Below, piece after piece: positions 1 to 8,340 of a DNA stretch of 38,419 nt. A program made the position numbers and the translations under genes. Each line of letters begins with the position of its first letter. Positions within the stretch are counted from its first letter, which is position 1. Where the stretch lies: positions 1 through 38,419 of the forward strand of contig CALCYA010000008.1 in the NCBI GenBank assembly GCA_937906165.1, in the 5' to 3' direction. The DNA comes from an uncultured Bacteroidales bacterium (GTDB lineage: Bacteria; Bacteroidota; Bacteroidia; Bacteroidales; Bacteroidaceae). The notes under the pieces were generated by a model. The model did not search any database. It saw only the letters and a program-made list of their open reading frames with translations, and was not told where the DNA came from.

Positions 1-190
1 TTTCCGTGTGCCGGGCCTTTTGGTCCTTTTGGGCGCCAAAAGGACATGATAGAACAATAACAAAAAGAATATACGACAATAGATTAAGGGTAAATCGTTC
101 ACAAGGACACAAAAGTTAGTTCGTATTATACATTACTGACTTTGACTATGATGCGAAGAGATTCCGCTAATTTAACGGATGAAACGGAAG
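1..190. other. Intergenic region with a perfect hairpin
   Basis: No gene is visible. Positions 23-32 and 36-45 form a perfect 10-bp inverted repeat (GTCCTTTTGG / CCAAAAGGAC) with a 3-nt loop. Neither strand has a T-run after the stem, so it is not a convincing intrinsic terminator, although it lies downstream of the leftward AAA+ gene. Confidence 0.5.
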
Positions 191-3010
191 TTAGGCTGTA
201 AACCCTATCTCCCGATACACTTTCCTGCTCTTCTTTACAGGCTTGTGCAAGGCATACGCCGCAGCCACATCATCAACAGTCACATGGCGATAATCATCGC
301 GGCTTTTTGTTCCGAAAAATGACATTAGTCTTTCACTCTGTGCCGTGACAATGCCGTTGCAGACGTACTGCTTGATCCACCTTGCGTTACAGAAGTCCCA
401 CTCCTTGTTGTCGACAGCCTCTTCTATTGTCTTGTGCAACAGTGAGCGTGCCTCCTCTGTGAGTTCATAATCCTCCTGCGTCAGGTTGTATTCGGCAATC
501 TGCATCAGCTCATCGGCGGTATAATCCTCGAACTCGAACTTGTATGGGAAACGGCCGCTAAGTCCCTGGTTGCTGCGCATCATCATATCCATCTCCTTGG
601 TATAGCCCGCAAAGACGACAATCATGTCGCTGTTCTCCTGAGCCATGACAGTCAGCAGGCACTCTATCGCGCGGTATCCGAAATCCTTGCGGTCCTGAAG
701 ACTGTCGCACAATGTATAAGCCTCGTCAATGAAAAGGATGTTGCCCCTCGCTTCTTGCAGAATACGTTGCATGTTGCGTTCGGTCTCGCCTATGTAACGT
801 CCAACAATTTTGCCGCGGTCAGTGAATACCACCTCTCCTTTTGACAGAAGCCCCAAAGAGCGGTATATGCGTCCCATCATCTTGGCCACAGTTGTCTTTC
901 CCGTTCCGGGGTTGCCTGTGAATATCATGTGATGACACTCCCCTCTCTTGACTTTCAGTCCCAAACGCTTGCGCTCAGCGCTGATTTTGAGACGGTTGAA
1001 CGTGGTGGTTATATTCTTTTTCACACTCTCCAGCCCCACCATCATATTCAGCTCCTCGATACTCTCCTCGAACTCCCTGTCGGCACCCATTACCAGTTTT
1101 TCTTTATTGATGTCGCATGGCTCCACTGTCATGAGGAACTCCTTATCTTCGGCGCTTTTCTTGTCGACGGTTGACAATGTGCGGCTTACGAAGTTGTCCA
1201 CAATCTCCGTTTTTACAAAATCAGTAATATCTGTCACCGACATTCCTCTCAGGTTTCCTGTCTCTTCGGCTTCTCTTGCGGCATTGGCCAAATGTCGTTG
1301 CGCCGAAGGAGAGAGTTTCAGGTCAAGATTCTTCAACTCACCTGCAACCTGGGTGACAAACGTGTCGGCATACACCTTGTCGCCAGGGATGCTGTCCGAT
1401 GGCTGGAAGTGTCTTCGGAGTTGCGGAAAACTCTCAAACACCTGTTCCACCTCTCCAGGAGTGCCGATGAGACAGATTATATTGCAAGAATTACCCTCTA
1501 TTGTCTCAAGCATCTTGTTGACAACATACGCACCGTTGCCCACTAATGCCGTGATGTTGTAAAGGGCAAAACACTTCTGTACACAGGATTCGAAGAATTC
1601 ATTGGCATCATTGTTGGGATATGCGGCATTACTGCCTTCGGTGAGAGTAACACAGTCGGCAGAATTGAAATAAGATACGTTCCAGAACAAACGTATCATT
1701 TTGCTCAGTGACTCGAGTTCGTTGGGGGAATATCCTCCATTATAGACAAAATTCCGGGTAGGAACCAACAATTTGAGTCTCAAGTCATTTCGCAGGTTGT
1801 TCATGTAGCTGTGGGCCAGGTTGTTCACGAAGTAATCCTTCATTGACAAAGGAGCGTTGCTCTCGCGGAACGAGCGCCATAAGGTTCTGCGCTCAAGCTC
1901 CGAAAGGATTATGTACTCTTTACTGAACGGTTTTATGGCAGATATGCCTGTCGACACCACTTTGCCGTCATAAATGGAGATGTCAATCTTCCAACAAGGA
2001 GTGCTGTTCTGAACGAGGCAGAGCGTGTATTCGCCGAACAGGACGTTTGACGTATAAAGGTGGGCCTTCAGGTTCTTTCTCTTTCTGTTGCTGAATGTGT
2101 CCCAAGGGAATGTAGCGCCACGTGCCACGAGGTTATAGCTCCTGTTATACAGGTACAACGAGTAGGCATATCTTTTGTCGAGCATGCTGCCGAATCCCAA
2201 AGAGACGTCAAGACATTCTCCTGAATTGTCAGTCTTGATATCTGTCTTTTCCAATGCAACAGCAGGAAGCTCGATATCACCGTTCACTTTGACAAAAGGT
2301 ATACAGAATCCGCCGTCGCAGTTTCTGTATGCCGTTGATACATTCTCTACCTCCAGGCCCCATATAAGCATAAAGTAGTTGCCGTCGGGGTACTCGCTCA
2401 TGAAATATTTTCTATCGTACCCTATGAAATTTTCATCATCGTAATAATAGGACTCTATGCGCAGTATGGGGTGACTCTCCGAAGCCTTGTACACGTATAT
2501 CACTGGGGTGTATTCTTCCTTGAATCCTTTCACCTCCTTTGCTACGATGCAGATGTCGGAATACAGCTCGTTATTGACATCAATGACAATCGGCTCGCCA
2601 TTGAGGTGTTGTCTATCATAGCTGTCGTTGTCAATCGTCAGGCCTGAAGCCTTACAGCAATAAGGTTGTTTCGGTATTGTATAGCGGTAGCCGCCAAGCT
2701 CAAGTTCGGTTTGTCCGAATTTGAATTCCTTGAATTCCTTGAATTCCTCTTCATCCTCTTCATTCTCATCTGCATCTTCTTCATCGTCGTCATTTTCATC
2801 GTCATTCTCGTCGTCTTTCTCATCGCAGGAATCATCAGAATCCTCTTCCTTCTCGTCATCGTCCGGTTCGTCGAACTGCTGCTTGACAAACTCATCCAGC
2901 AACTTCTCAAACTCTTCATCGTCTGCATTCATCACGTCTGCTACTGTAAAATCGTTGTTCACACTCATATTATTCTTATACTCGAAATTGTCAATAGTAA
3001 TATTCTCCAT
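191..3010 (-). CDS. CbbX/SpoVK-type AAA+ ATPase with acidic N-terminus and a degenerate first AAA module
   Basis: This is a 939-aa protein when started at the ATG at 3010 (MENITIDNFE). The upstream in-frame ATG at 3100 would add 30 residues with no family support. Residues about 30-100 are very rich in Asp/Glu, followed by an EFKEFKEFK stretch encoded by three exact 9-bp repeats (2721-2747). Residues 105-360 look beta-rich and I do not recognise them. Residues about 480-600 resemble the second half of a CbbX/SpoVK AAA module (LIGTPGEVEQVFESFPQLRRHF) but have no Walker motifs. Residues 650-900 are a full module with Walker A GNPGTGKTT (699-707), Walker B ILFIDEA (758-764) and an arginine-finger-like GLSGRF (816-821). 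CbbX/SpoVK proteins are remodelling ATPases; the substrate here is unknown. No partner gene is adjacent. Confidence 0.85.
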   Translation of the reverse strand: MENITIDNFEYKNNMSVNNDFTVADVMNADDEEFEKLLDEFVKQQFDEPDDDEKEEDSDDSCDEKDDENDDENDDDEEDADENEEDEEEFKEFKEFKFGQTELELGGYRYTIPKQPYCCKASGLTIDNDSYDRQHLNGEPIVIDVNNELYSDICIVAKEVKGFKEEYTPVIYVYKASESHPILRIESYYYDDENFIGYDRKYFMSEYPDGNYFMLIWGLEVENVSTAYRNCDGGFCIPFVKVNGDIELPAVALEKTDIKTDNSGECLDVSLGFGSMLDKRYAYSLYLYNRSYNLVARGATFPWDTFSNRKRKNLKAHLYTSNVLFGEYTLCLVQNSTPCWKIDISIYDGKVVSTGISAIKPFSKEYIILSELERRTLWRSFRESNAPLSMKDYFVNNLAHSYMNNLRNDLRLKLLVPTRNFVYNGGYSPNELESLSKMIRLFWNVSYFNSADCVTLTEGSNAAYPNNDANEFFESCVQKCFALYNITALVGNGAYVVNKMLETIEGNSCNIICLIGTPGEVEQVFESFPQLRRHFQPSDSIPGDKVYADTFVTQVAGELKNLDLKLSPSAQRHLANAAREAEETGNLRGMSVTDITDFVKTEIVDNFVSRTLSTVDKKSAEDKEFLMTVEPCDINKEKLVMGADREFEESIEELNMMVGLESVKKNITTTFNRLKISAERKRLGLKVKRGECHHMIFTGNPGTGKTTVAKMMGRIYRSLGLLSKGEVVFTDRGKIVGRYIGETERNMQRILQEARGNILFIDEAYTLCDSLQDRKDFGYRAIECLLTVMAQENSDMIVVFAGYTKEMDMMMRSNQGLSGRFPYKFEFEDYTADELMQIAEYNLTQEDYELTEEARSLLHKTIEEAVDNKEWDFCNARWIKQYVCNGIVTAQSERLMSFFGTKSRDDYRHVTVDDVAAAYALHKPVKKSRKVYREIGFTA
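2721..2747. repeat. Three tandem 9-bp repeats inside the AAA+ gene
   Basis: The 9-mer TTGAATTCC is repeated three times without gaps. It encodes the Glu-Phe-Lys repeats at the end of the acidic segment of the AAA+ protein and stays in frame, so copy-number changes would only lengthen or shorten the linker. Confidence 0.9.
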
Positions 3011-3552
3011 AATAGTAAAATTTAAAGGTTGATTAATCGTTTTCGCCGCATAGGTTACGGCAATACAAGTCTGACGCGCAACACTGTAAAGGTGTCGCAC
3101 GCTTAATGTTAAAAACTACCCGTTATCTGCCGGATGCAGAAACAGGTCATTTTCATACAATAAAATACTGTCATTTGTGCCGATATCATGAGATTGCCAC
3201 AAAAAGCCATATTATACGGGTGATTGTAATTACATATTACAAAGACACGTAAATGACCTGCAATCTATCGGCTCTGTACACAAAGTCAAAGAACATCACG
3301 TCTGACAAGAGCGCATACGCGTCCCTGTCAAAATCGTTTCATTGTTCTTTGAATTTTGTGTCAAGAATTTCACTATTGCAATTGTTTTAGAAGTCCAACT
3401 GCGGACTTTTGATTTTAAAGAGCGATGCTGTTACGCATTTCTATCGCTAAAGTATAAATAATTGTAGAAACAAAAAACATTTCCAGCAAAAATCCTCATA
3501 TTTCAGTGGAATCTGCCGGAAATGTCTTATATGATTCATGTCTGATGCCGGT
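3011..3552. other. 542-bp intergenic region upstream of the AAA+ gene
   Basis: No coding sequence is supported. It holds the dnaB terminator (3471-3525). It also has a near-perfect inverted pair of about 18 bp, 3278-3295 and 3343-3361, each reading TGTTCTTTGA(A/C)TTT(T)GTGT outward. A 10-bp palindrome TGTAATTACA lies at 3225-3234, and a small hairpin AAGTCC/GGACTT at 3391-3408. The AAA+ promoter should lie here, but no clean TAnnTTTG box is visible (the closest is TGACTTTG on the minus strand at 3284-3291). Confidence 0.5.
3471..3525 (-). terminator. Intrinsic terminator of dnaB
   Basis: On the minus strand the arms ACATTTCCGGC (3515-3525) and GCTGGAAATGT (3477-3487) pair with one G-U. They are followed directly by TTTTTTGTTTC, about 30 bp after the dnaB stop codon. 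Confidence 0.7.
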
Positions 3553-5130
3553 TTAGAAAGGCATCGGCTCGTTAGGGCTTGCAGCCAATTCCGGTGGCAT
3601 CTGCTGGTTCTGCATATAAGTGGGAATGTCAGGAATGTATTCCGGCTCGGCTGGCATTGAAGCATTCATCTTTGAACCGCGCATCACAGGCATATCACCC
3701 GGAGGCGGCGCCAACGACTCGTCGTCGAGGTTCATAAAGCGTGCATACTCCTTGCGGAAGATAAGAGGTACATTGTCCAGTCCACCGTTACGGTGCTTGG
3801 CTATGATGATTTCCGCTTTGCCTCGCCAGTCGAAGTCACCGTCCTTATATATGTGGAAATACTCGGGACGGTTCACGAACATAACGATATCGGCATCCTG
3901 CTCGATGGCTCCCGACTCACGGAGGTCGCTCAACTGCGGACGCTTACCCTCGATACCCTCACGGCCCTCTACATTACGGTTCAGCTGACTGAGCGCCATG
4001 ATAGGGATGTTAAGCTCCTTTGCAAGTCCTTTGAGCGCACGCGAGATTGTACTGATCTCCTCCTGGCGGTTTCCCTTGCCGGTGTTGGCTGTCATCAGCT
4101 GCAGGTAGTCGATGAAAATCATCTTCACACCATGCTCGCGTACCATTCGGCGCGCCTTGGAGCGCAACTCGAACACCGAGAGCTGGGGAGTGTCGTCAAT
4201 GTAAAGAGGGGCATTCTCAAGTGCCACAATCTTGCTGTCGAGCTGTCCCCACTCGTAACGTTCAAGCTGACCGCTACGGATTTTGTCACCCGGAATCTGG
4301 CACACATTACAGATGAGACGCTGCACAAGCTGCACGTTACCCATCTCAAGGGAGAACATACCCACAGGAATGCCCTGGTCCACCGCCATGTTACGGATGA
4401 GCGAGAGGGCGAAGGCAGTCTTACCCATCGCCGGACGGGCTGCCAAAATGATGAGGTCGGTAGGTTGCCAACCCGACAGCACCTTGTCCAAGCGATGATA
4501 ACCCGTACTGAGGCCGCTGATACCGCTTGTATTTTTTGACGCTGTCTGTATCTGCGCATACGCCTGCTTGATGACCGGGTTAATCTGGGTAAAATCCTGC
4601 TTCATATTGTGACGTGAAATCTCGAACAGCTCCGATTCGGCCTGCTGCATAAGCTCCTCCACGTCCTGTGTCTCGTCAAAAGCCTGCACCTGTGTCTTGC
4701 TCGTGAACTTTATGAGGTCACGGGCAAGTTTCTTCTGTGCAATGATGTTTGCATGGTATTCGATGTTGACAGAAGAGACCACCCTGCTTGTCAATTGTGC
4801 AATGTATACCGGGCCGCCCACCTCTTCAAGGGTTCCCTTCGAACGCAGGAACTCTGTCACGGTAAGGATATCTATCGGACGGTCGCTGAGGTCCATCTGC
4901 TGTATCGCGTCGAACAGCAACTGGTTGCGCTTGTCATAGAATGATTCGGGCTTGAGAATACCTCCCAAGCGGCCCATTGCATCACTGTCAATCATCAAGG
5001 CACCCAGCACAGCCTCCTCAAACTCCAAGGCCTGAGGCTGTACGTGTCCATATTCACTCAACTTAGGTGTGTTGTCGGCTGCCTGACGGCGAGGCGCCCT
5101 TCTCTTAGGTGTGTTTGTATCTTCCATCAT
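3553..5130 (-). CDS. dnaB: Replicative DNA helicase DnaB
   Basis: This 525-aa protein is the hexameric helicase that unwinds DNA at the replication fork and recruits primase. The N-terminal DnaB domain spans about residues 32-135. The RecA-like ATPase core has Walker A ARPAMGKTAF (231-240), the Walker B region MIFIDYLQL (337-345), and the downstream SQLNR and DLRESGAIEQDAD motifs. I start it at the ATG pair at 5125-5130 (MMEDTNTPKRR). The upstream ATG at 5169 lies above the predicted promoter at 5147-5176, so it would not be transcribed. The basic N-terminal tail and acidic/Pro-rich C-terminal tail are lineage extensions. It is divergent from ispE. No intein is present in the ATPase core. Confidence 0.97.
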   Translation of the reverse strand: MMEDTNTPKRRAPRRQAADNTPKLSEYGHVQPQALEFEEAVLGALMIDSDAMGRLGGILKPESFYDKRNQLLFDAIQQMDLSDRPIDILTVTEFLRSKGTLEEVGGPVYIAQLTSRVVSSVNIEYHANIIAQKKLARDLIKFTSKTQVQAFDETQDVEELMQQAESELFEISRHNMKQDFTQINPVIKQAYAQIQTASKNTSGISGLSTGYHRLDKVLSGWQPTDLIILAARPAMGKTAFALSLIRNMAVDQGIPVGMFSLEMGNVQLVQRLICNVCQIPGDKIRSGQLERYEWGQLDSKIVALENAPLYIDDTPQLSVFELRSKARRMVREHGVKMIFIDYLQLMTANTGKGNRQEEISTISRALKGLAKELNIPIMALSQLNRNVEGREGIEGKRPQLSDLRESGAIEQDADIVMFVNRPEYFHIYKDGDFDWRGKAEIIIAKHRNGGLDNVPLIFRKEYARFMNLDDESLAPPPGDMPVMRGSKMNASMPAEPEYIPDIPTYMQNQQMPPELAASPNEPMPF

Positions 5131-5146
5131 CAAATATTTCCGGCTG

Positions 5147-5176
5147 CGAAGATACATACATCCCGGCAAATGTCAA
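5147..5176 (-). promoter_or_regulatory. Promoter of dnaB
   Basis: On the minus strand a TATCTTCG -7 box (5147-5154) lies 19 bp from a TTG (5174-5176). It sits 17 bp above the dnaB start and fixes the start at 5130 or 5127. Confidence 0.6.
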
Positions 5177-5241
5177 CAACCCGATTCTCATCCTTTATCA
5201 ACAAAAAGGGTCAAGTTATCAACGGTGTATGAAAATTATAT

Positions 5242-5249
5242 TATTTTTG
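5242..5249 (+). promoter_or_regulatory. -7 promoter box of ispE
   Basis: TATTTTTG matches the Bacteroidetes TAnnTTTG -7 box and lies 21 bp above the ispE ATG. No good -33 TTTG is seen. It rules out the longer in-frame start at 5109, which lies upstream of it. Confidence 0.6.
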
Positions 5250-5270
5250 CATAAACAAGAACTTATCAAT

Positions 5271-6101
5271 ATGGTAACATTCCCTAATGCAAAGATAAAC
5301 CTCGGGCTCGATGTCGTCTCAAAGCGTCCCGACGGTTACCACAACCTTGAGACAGTGTTCTACCCCATTCCTCTTGAGGATGTACTTGAGATAACCCCGG
5401 CCGAGGATGCCGATGCTCCCGACTATACATTCACAATGTACAACGCTGTGTTCGAGGGCGACAACAATGACAACCTTGTTGTAAAGGCTTACAAGATTCT
5501 TGCAGCCGACCACAAACTGCCGAAGGTGCAGATGGCACTCTACAAGAACATACCTACAGGCGCAGGCCTTGGCGGTGGCAGTGCTGATGCAGCCTTTGCC
5601 TTGAAGATGCTCAATGAGATTGCGTCGTTGGGCTTGAGTGACGACAAGCTTGAGGAGTATGCAGCACGCATCGGTGCCGACTGTGCATTTTTTATAAGGA
5701 ACTCGCCCGCGTATGCGACAGGTATTGGCAATATCCTCAGCCCCACTCCATGCAACCTCAAAGGTTACACTCTTGTGCTTGTAAAACCCGAGATACATAT
5801 CTCAACAAAGGAGGCATACTCGCTTGTACGCCCGGCCGCGCCCGAGACTCCTCTTACAGAAATTGCCGCCGGTCCTGTAAATGAGTGGAAAGGCCGCATG
5901 AAGAACGACTTCGAAAAGAGCGTCTTTGCAGCACATCCTTCCATGGAGAAAATAAAGGAGAAACTCTATTCAATGGGCGCAATCTACGCTTCGATGTCCG
6001 GCAGTGGCTCGTCGTTCTTCGGAATCTTCGGGCAGGAGCAGGATATTGATAATGTAAAGGAACTCTTCCCAGGAATGTTCTGCTGGAGCAAGAGGCTGTA
6101 A
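5271..6101 (+). CDS. ispE: 4-diphosphocytidyl-2-C-methyl-D-erythritol kinase
   Basis: A 276-aa GHMP-family kinase of the non-mevalonate (MEP) isoprenoid pathway. It phosphorylates the 2-hydroxyl of CDP-methylerythritol with ATP. The glycine-rich ATP loop PTGAGLGGGSADAA is at 95-108. Lys8 (PNAKINLGL) and Asp137 (RIGADCAFF) occupy the usual catalytic positions. The C-terminal SGSGSSFFGIF is the third GHMP motif. Length is typical (about 270-290 aa). The start is the ATG at 5271, just below a -7 box. It is transcribed divergently from dnaB and appears to be a single gene. Confidence 0.96.
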   Translation: MVTFPNAKINLGLDVVSKRPDGYHNLETVFYPIPLEDVLEITPAEDADAPDYTFTMYNAVFEGDNNDNLVVKAYKILAADHKLPKVQMALYKNIPTGAGLGGGSADAAFALKMLNEIASLGLSDDKLEEYAARIGADCAFFIRNSPAYATGIGNILSPTPCNLKGYTLVLVKPEIHISTKEAYSLVRPAAPETPLTEIAAGPVNEWKGRMKNDFEKSVFAAHPSMEKIKEKLYSMGAIYASMSGSGSSFFGIFGQEQDIDNVKELFPGMFCWSKRL

Positions 6102-6139
6102 AAAAGCGGTTGCCCCGTGATTCACATCAGAGGGCAACC
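6102..6139 (-). terminator. Hairpin after ispE, terminator-like in minus orientation
   Basis: GGTTGCCC (6108-6115) pairs with GGGCAACC (6132-6139) across a 16-nt loop. The T-run (CTTTTTT) follows the stem on the minus strand. On the plus strand only an A-rich run precedes it. It may act bidirectionally at the end of ispE. Confidence 0.4.
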
Positions 6140-6309
6140 TAAACACAAACACAAAATAAAACACGACAAAACTACTATGCTATCATTACCCACCGTTTCG
6201 CAACGTGTGCGGTACATGATTTGGATTGATGTACCCCACTGTGGGTGACTTGCAATATTTAAACATTAATTTTACAGCGATTGTTTTTCAGCATAGTGTT
6301 AAAAAACAA

Positions 6310-6339
6310 AAAATCTCACAACGCACGTTGTGAGATTTT
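6310..6339. repeat. Perfect 14-bp inverted repeat with a 2-nt gap
   Basis: AAAATCTCACAACG (6310-6323) and its exact reverse complement (6326-6339) are separated only by CA. Such a tight loop is poor for an RNA hairpin, so a protein-binding palindrome or cruciform is as likely as a terminator. It lies about 70 bp above the gene at 6408. Confidence 0.6.
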
Positions 6340-6407
6340 ATCTAATGTCTTTTTATCTCTGAGAAGATTTTAGAAGCAGTTTAAATATATATTGTTAAGT
6401 TATTTAT

Positions 6408-7217
6408 ATGAATAGAAGATTTATATTTTATATTCTTTATTGTTTCGCATTCGTTCAATGCACTCCCGAGTTGCATGATGCAAAGCGTGAACAAGAGTAT
6501 ATTGAAGCTGATAGTACCTTATGGGCAGAGTATGAGCAAGAAGGTGAAAAATTAGCAAAGCTATACGCAGAAAATGAAGATTCATTATATATAAAAGCAA
6601 TAGAATTAGAAACCTATGCGGATAGAAAAAACAGGGAACTTGCCATTAATTATTCGGCAACACCGAGTGGGCTGAGACGTTGTTTTATGCTTAGATCAGA
6701 CATCGAAAAGGATACTCTTCAAGAAATCTTATATAATCTTCCTGGCAATCTCCGTCATTCGGAGTGTGCAAAGGCGATCAAAGAGCATATCGCTACAAGC
6801 CAAATAGAAGAAGGCGCAGAGTTTGTACCGATTGATGTTGTTGATACTCATGGGAACAAATTTGTTTGGGATGAACACCGCAATAAAAATATATTGCTTA
6901 TTTATTGTGGCTTGGGTTGCATGGGACGTTCTGGTCGTAGAGAACTAGCTGCATTGCGCGAAGAATATACAGGAGATAGTCTCGCAATACTTGTCTATTA
7001 TTCTGTTAGCACTCTTGAGGAGCTGAAAGAATTTCGTAATCAATATTCCGAAGACTATATATTTATATCTGAACTGATGTCTGATTATTCACCTTTCAAG
7101 ATAAAGTATGGTGTACAGTCTACTCCAACTTGTTTTGTCATAGACCGAAGTGGAACGGTAGTACTCAAAACCGTGGGGTTTGATGTTCAGCAAGTAAAAG
7201 AAAAAATAGATAAATAG
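6408..7217 (+). CDS. Thioredoxin-fold protein, candidate lipoprotein, with altered active site
   Basis: This 269-aa protein starts with a hydrophobic signal-like segment ending in a Cys (YCFAFVQC, Cys18), possibly a lipobox though with Gln at -1. Residues about 20-130 are helical and unassigned. Residues 132-269 look like a TlpA/AhpC-type thioredoxin fold, with the conserved TP before a beta-strand (QSTPTCFVIDRSG, 237-249). Where these proteins carry CxxC, this one reads CMGR (Cys171), so the resolving cysteine is missing; another Cys lies four residues before (Cys167). A normal disulfide reductase role is therefore doubtful. The gene is clearly more AT-rich than its neighbours, suggesting recent acquisition or relaxed selection. 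The precise function is unknown. Confidence 0.75.
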   Translation: MNRRFIFYILYCFAFVQCTPELHDAKREQEYIEADSTLWAEYEQEGEKLAKLYAENEDSLYIKAIELETYADRKNRELAINYSATPSGLRRCFMLRSDIEKDTLQEILYNLPGNLRHSECAKAIKEHIATSQIEEGAEFVPIDVVDTHGNKFVWDEHRNKNILLIYCGLGCMGRSGRRELAALREEYTGDSLAILVYYSVSTLEELKEFRNQYSEDYIFISELMSDYSPFKIKYGVQSTPTCFVIDRSGTVVLKTVGFDVQQVKEKIDK

Positions 7218-7242
7218 GATAAGTACGATAGCGCTTTTATTG

Positions 7243-7809
7243 TCAGAAGCTCTTATAGTACTTATCAATGCCTCCGTAGCCAATAATCAGTTTGTTCTCG
7301 CGGGCCTTTTTGATAAAGCTGGTGAGGCGTCTGTGGAATTCATCGGGGCGTTTGCGGGCTGCGTCGATGTAGGCAATACGGATACGTCTATATGAGGGCG
7401 AAAAGTTGTTGAAATTGTCCCACACCTTACTGTCCAGCCTGATTGCTGCGATAATGTCTGCAGGAAACACATAGGGCGCATTTATAATACCCAGAACACT
7501 CTCACGTACACAAGGATGGATAAGTCCTTGTTCCTCAAGCCATATCAGTCGTTCAATATTTGGTCTTGAATAGGAACTATCCTTTCGTCGTGGCGTAAAA
7601 CGTTGCGCCCGATGGGTGGGGTCGATGTTCTTGACAACTCCGTCAATCCATCCGAAACACAAGGCCTCCTCTACCGCGTCATTATATGACAGTGACTCCT
7701 CGTCGGCTGCCTTCATCGGGAAAACGAACCACACTTCCTTTTCCTTATCGAAATTTGCCGCGAGCCAAGCCCTCCACTCCGCTCTGTTGGTGGTATAAAA
7801 GATATTCAT
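7243..7809 (-). CDS. YdeI/OmpD-associated family protein
   Basis: A 188-aa protein whose pattern (N-terminal EWRAWLAANFDKEKEVWFVF, then EALCFGWIDGVVKNID, QRFTPRRKDSSYS and IERLIWLEEQGLIHP) matches the YdeI/OmpD-associated (OmdA) family found in many bacteria. The biochemical role is not established; one family name refers to bacteriocin protection. No signal peptide or membrane segment is seen, so it is probably cytoplasmic. It converges with the gene at 6408 across 25 bp with no obvious terminator. The family call is firm, the function is not. Confidence 0.85.
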   Translation of the reverse strand: MNIFYTTNRAEWRAWLAANFDKEKEVWFVFPMKAADEESLSYNDAVEEALCFGWIDGVVKNIDPTHRAQRFTPRRKDSSYSRPNIERLIWLEEQGLIHPCVRESVLGIINAPYVFPADIIAAIRLDSKVWDNFNNFSPSYRRIRIAYIDAARKRPDEFHRRLTSFIKKARENKLIIGYGGIDKYYKSF

Positions 7810-7875
7810 CTTAACAGATGGCAGTAGTTCCTTAATCCTATTATTCTACTTATTCAAATGGCTGTCTGATGGTTA

Positions 7876-8250
7876 CTATCCCAGTTTAGCCATAAAGCGC
7901 TCTATGTCTACGATAAATCGCACATGAGTGCCTTTGCCTATTGTGCCGGATGCGTCGCGGGCTTCAACGTCGAAGAGCAGCTTGCGGCCCTCAACGACAG
8001 TTAGTGTTGCCGTTGCCTCAATCTCTGCACCCAAAGCCGACGGCTTTATGTGTGTCGTGTTTATCTCCGACCCCACTGTTGTAGAGCCCTCGGGCAAGAA
8101 CGGTGCAACGGCATTCATTGCCGCATTCTCCATGAGTGCCACCATCGATGGCGTGGCAAAGACGTTGAGGCCGCCAGAGCCCACAGCTGATGCACAGTTA
8201 TCCAACGTAACAGTCACTTTACTTGTATGTGTCAATCCTTCTTTAAGCAT
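7876..8250 (-). CDS. Hotdog-fold acyl-CoA thioesterase, FlK-like
   Basis: A 124-aa single hotdog domain. Thr33, Glu41 and His67 have the same spacing (8 and 26 residues) as the Thr-Glu-His triad of fluoroacetyl-CoA thioesterase FlK. The surrounding patterns FATPSMVALMENAA and STTVGSEINTTHIKPS are typical of this subgroup. Chromosomal relatives in gut Bacteroidales are general thioesterases of unknown substrate, and nothing here implies fluoroacetate. The gene has its own promoter and is transcribed away from the mechanosensitive channel gene. Confidence 0.88.
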   Translation of the reverse strand: MLKEGLTHTSKVTVTLDNCASAVGSGGLNVFATPSMVALMENAAMNAVAPFLPEGSTTVGSEINTTHIKPSALGAEIEATATLTVVEGRKLLFDVEARDASGTIGKGTHVRFIVDIERFMAKLG

Positions 8251-8273
8251 AATACAATCATTTTTAATATCTG

Positions 8274-8281
8274 CGAAGATA
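8274..8281 (-). promoter_or_regulatory. -7 promoter box of the thioesterase gene
   Basis: TATCTTCG on the minus strand lies 23 bp above the start codon. It is the same -7 variant seen before dnaB, yjdM, the M20 peptidase and the tRNA array. Confidence 0.5.
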
Positions 8282-8340
8282 ATGATTTTTAATCTTACTT
8301 AAAAAGAAAACAACCGTTCCTGTTTGTTATAAAATAAAAA

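Larger units (their letters stand above)
6102..6407. other. 306-bp AT-rich intergenic region with two hairpins
   Basis: Two inverted repeats are visible: 6108-6115/6132-6139 and 6310-6323/6326-6339. No ORF is supported. No clear TAnnTTTG promoter is seen for the gene at 6408. Confidence 0.5.

Noticed and set aside
2638..3032. Ser-rich, Leu/Ile-rich and Arg-rich open frames overlapping the AAA+ gene N-terminus
   Set aside because: They are shadows of the Asp/Glu-rich low-complexity coding region.
3011..3552. Known housekeeping RNA (RNase P, 6S, SRP, tmRNA) in the long gap
   Set aside because: None of the conserved cores of these RNAs is visible on either strand.
5109..5270. 54-residue N-terminal extension of IspE
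   Set aside because: It overlaps dnaB and its promoter, and the ispE -7 box lies inside it; family alignment begins at MVTFPNAKINLG.
7876..8250. Fluoroacetate resistance gene
   Set aside because: The FlK-like triad alone does not show this substrate; many general hotdog thioesterases share it.
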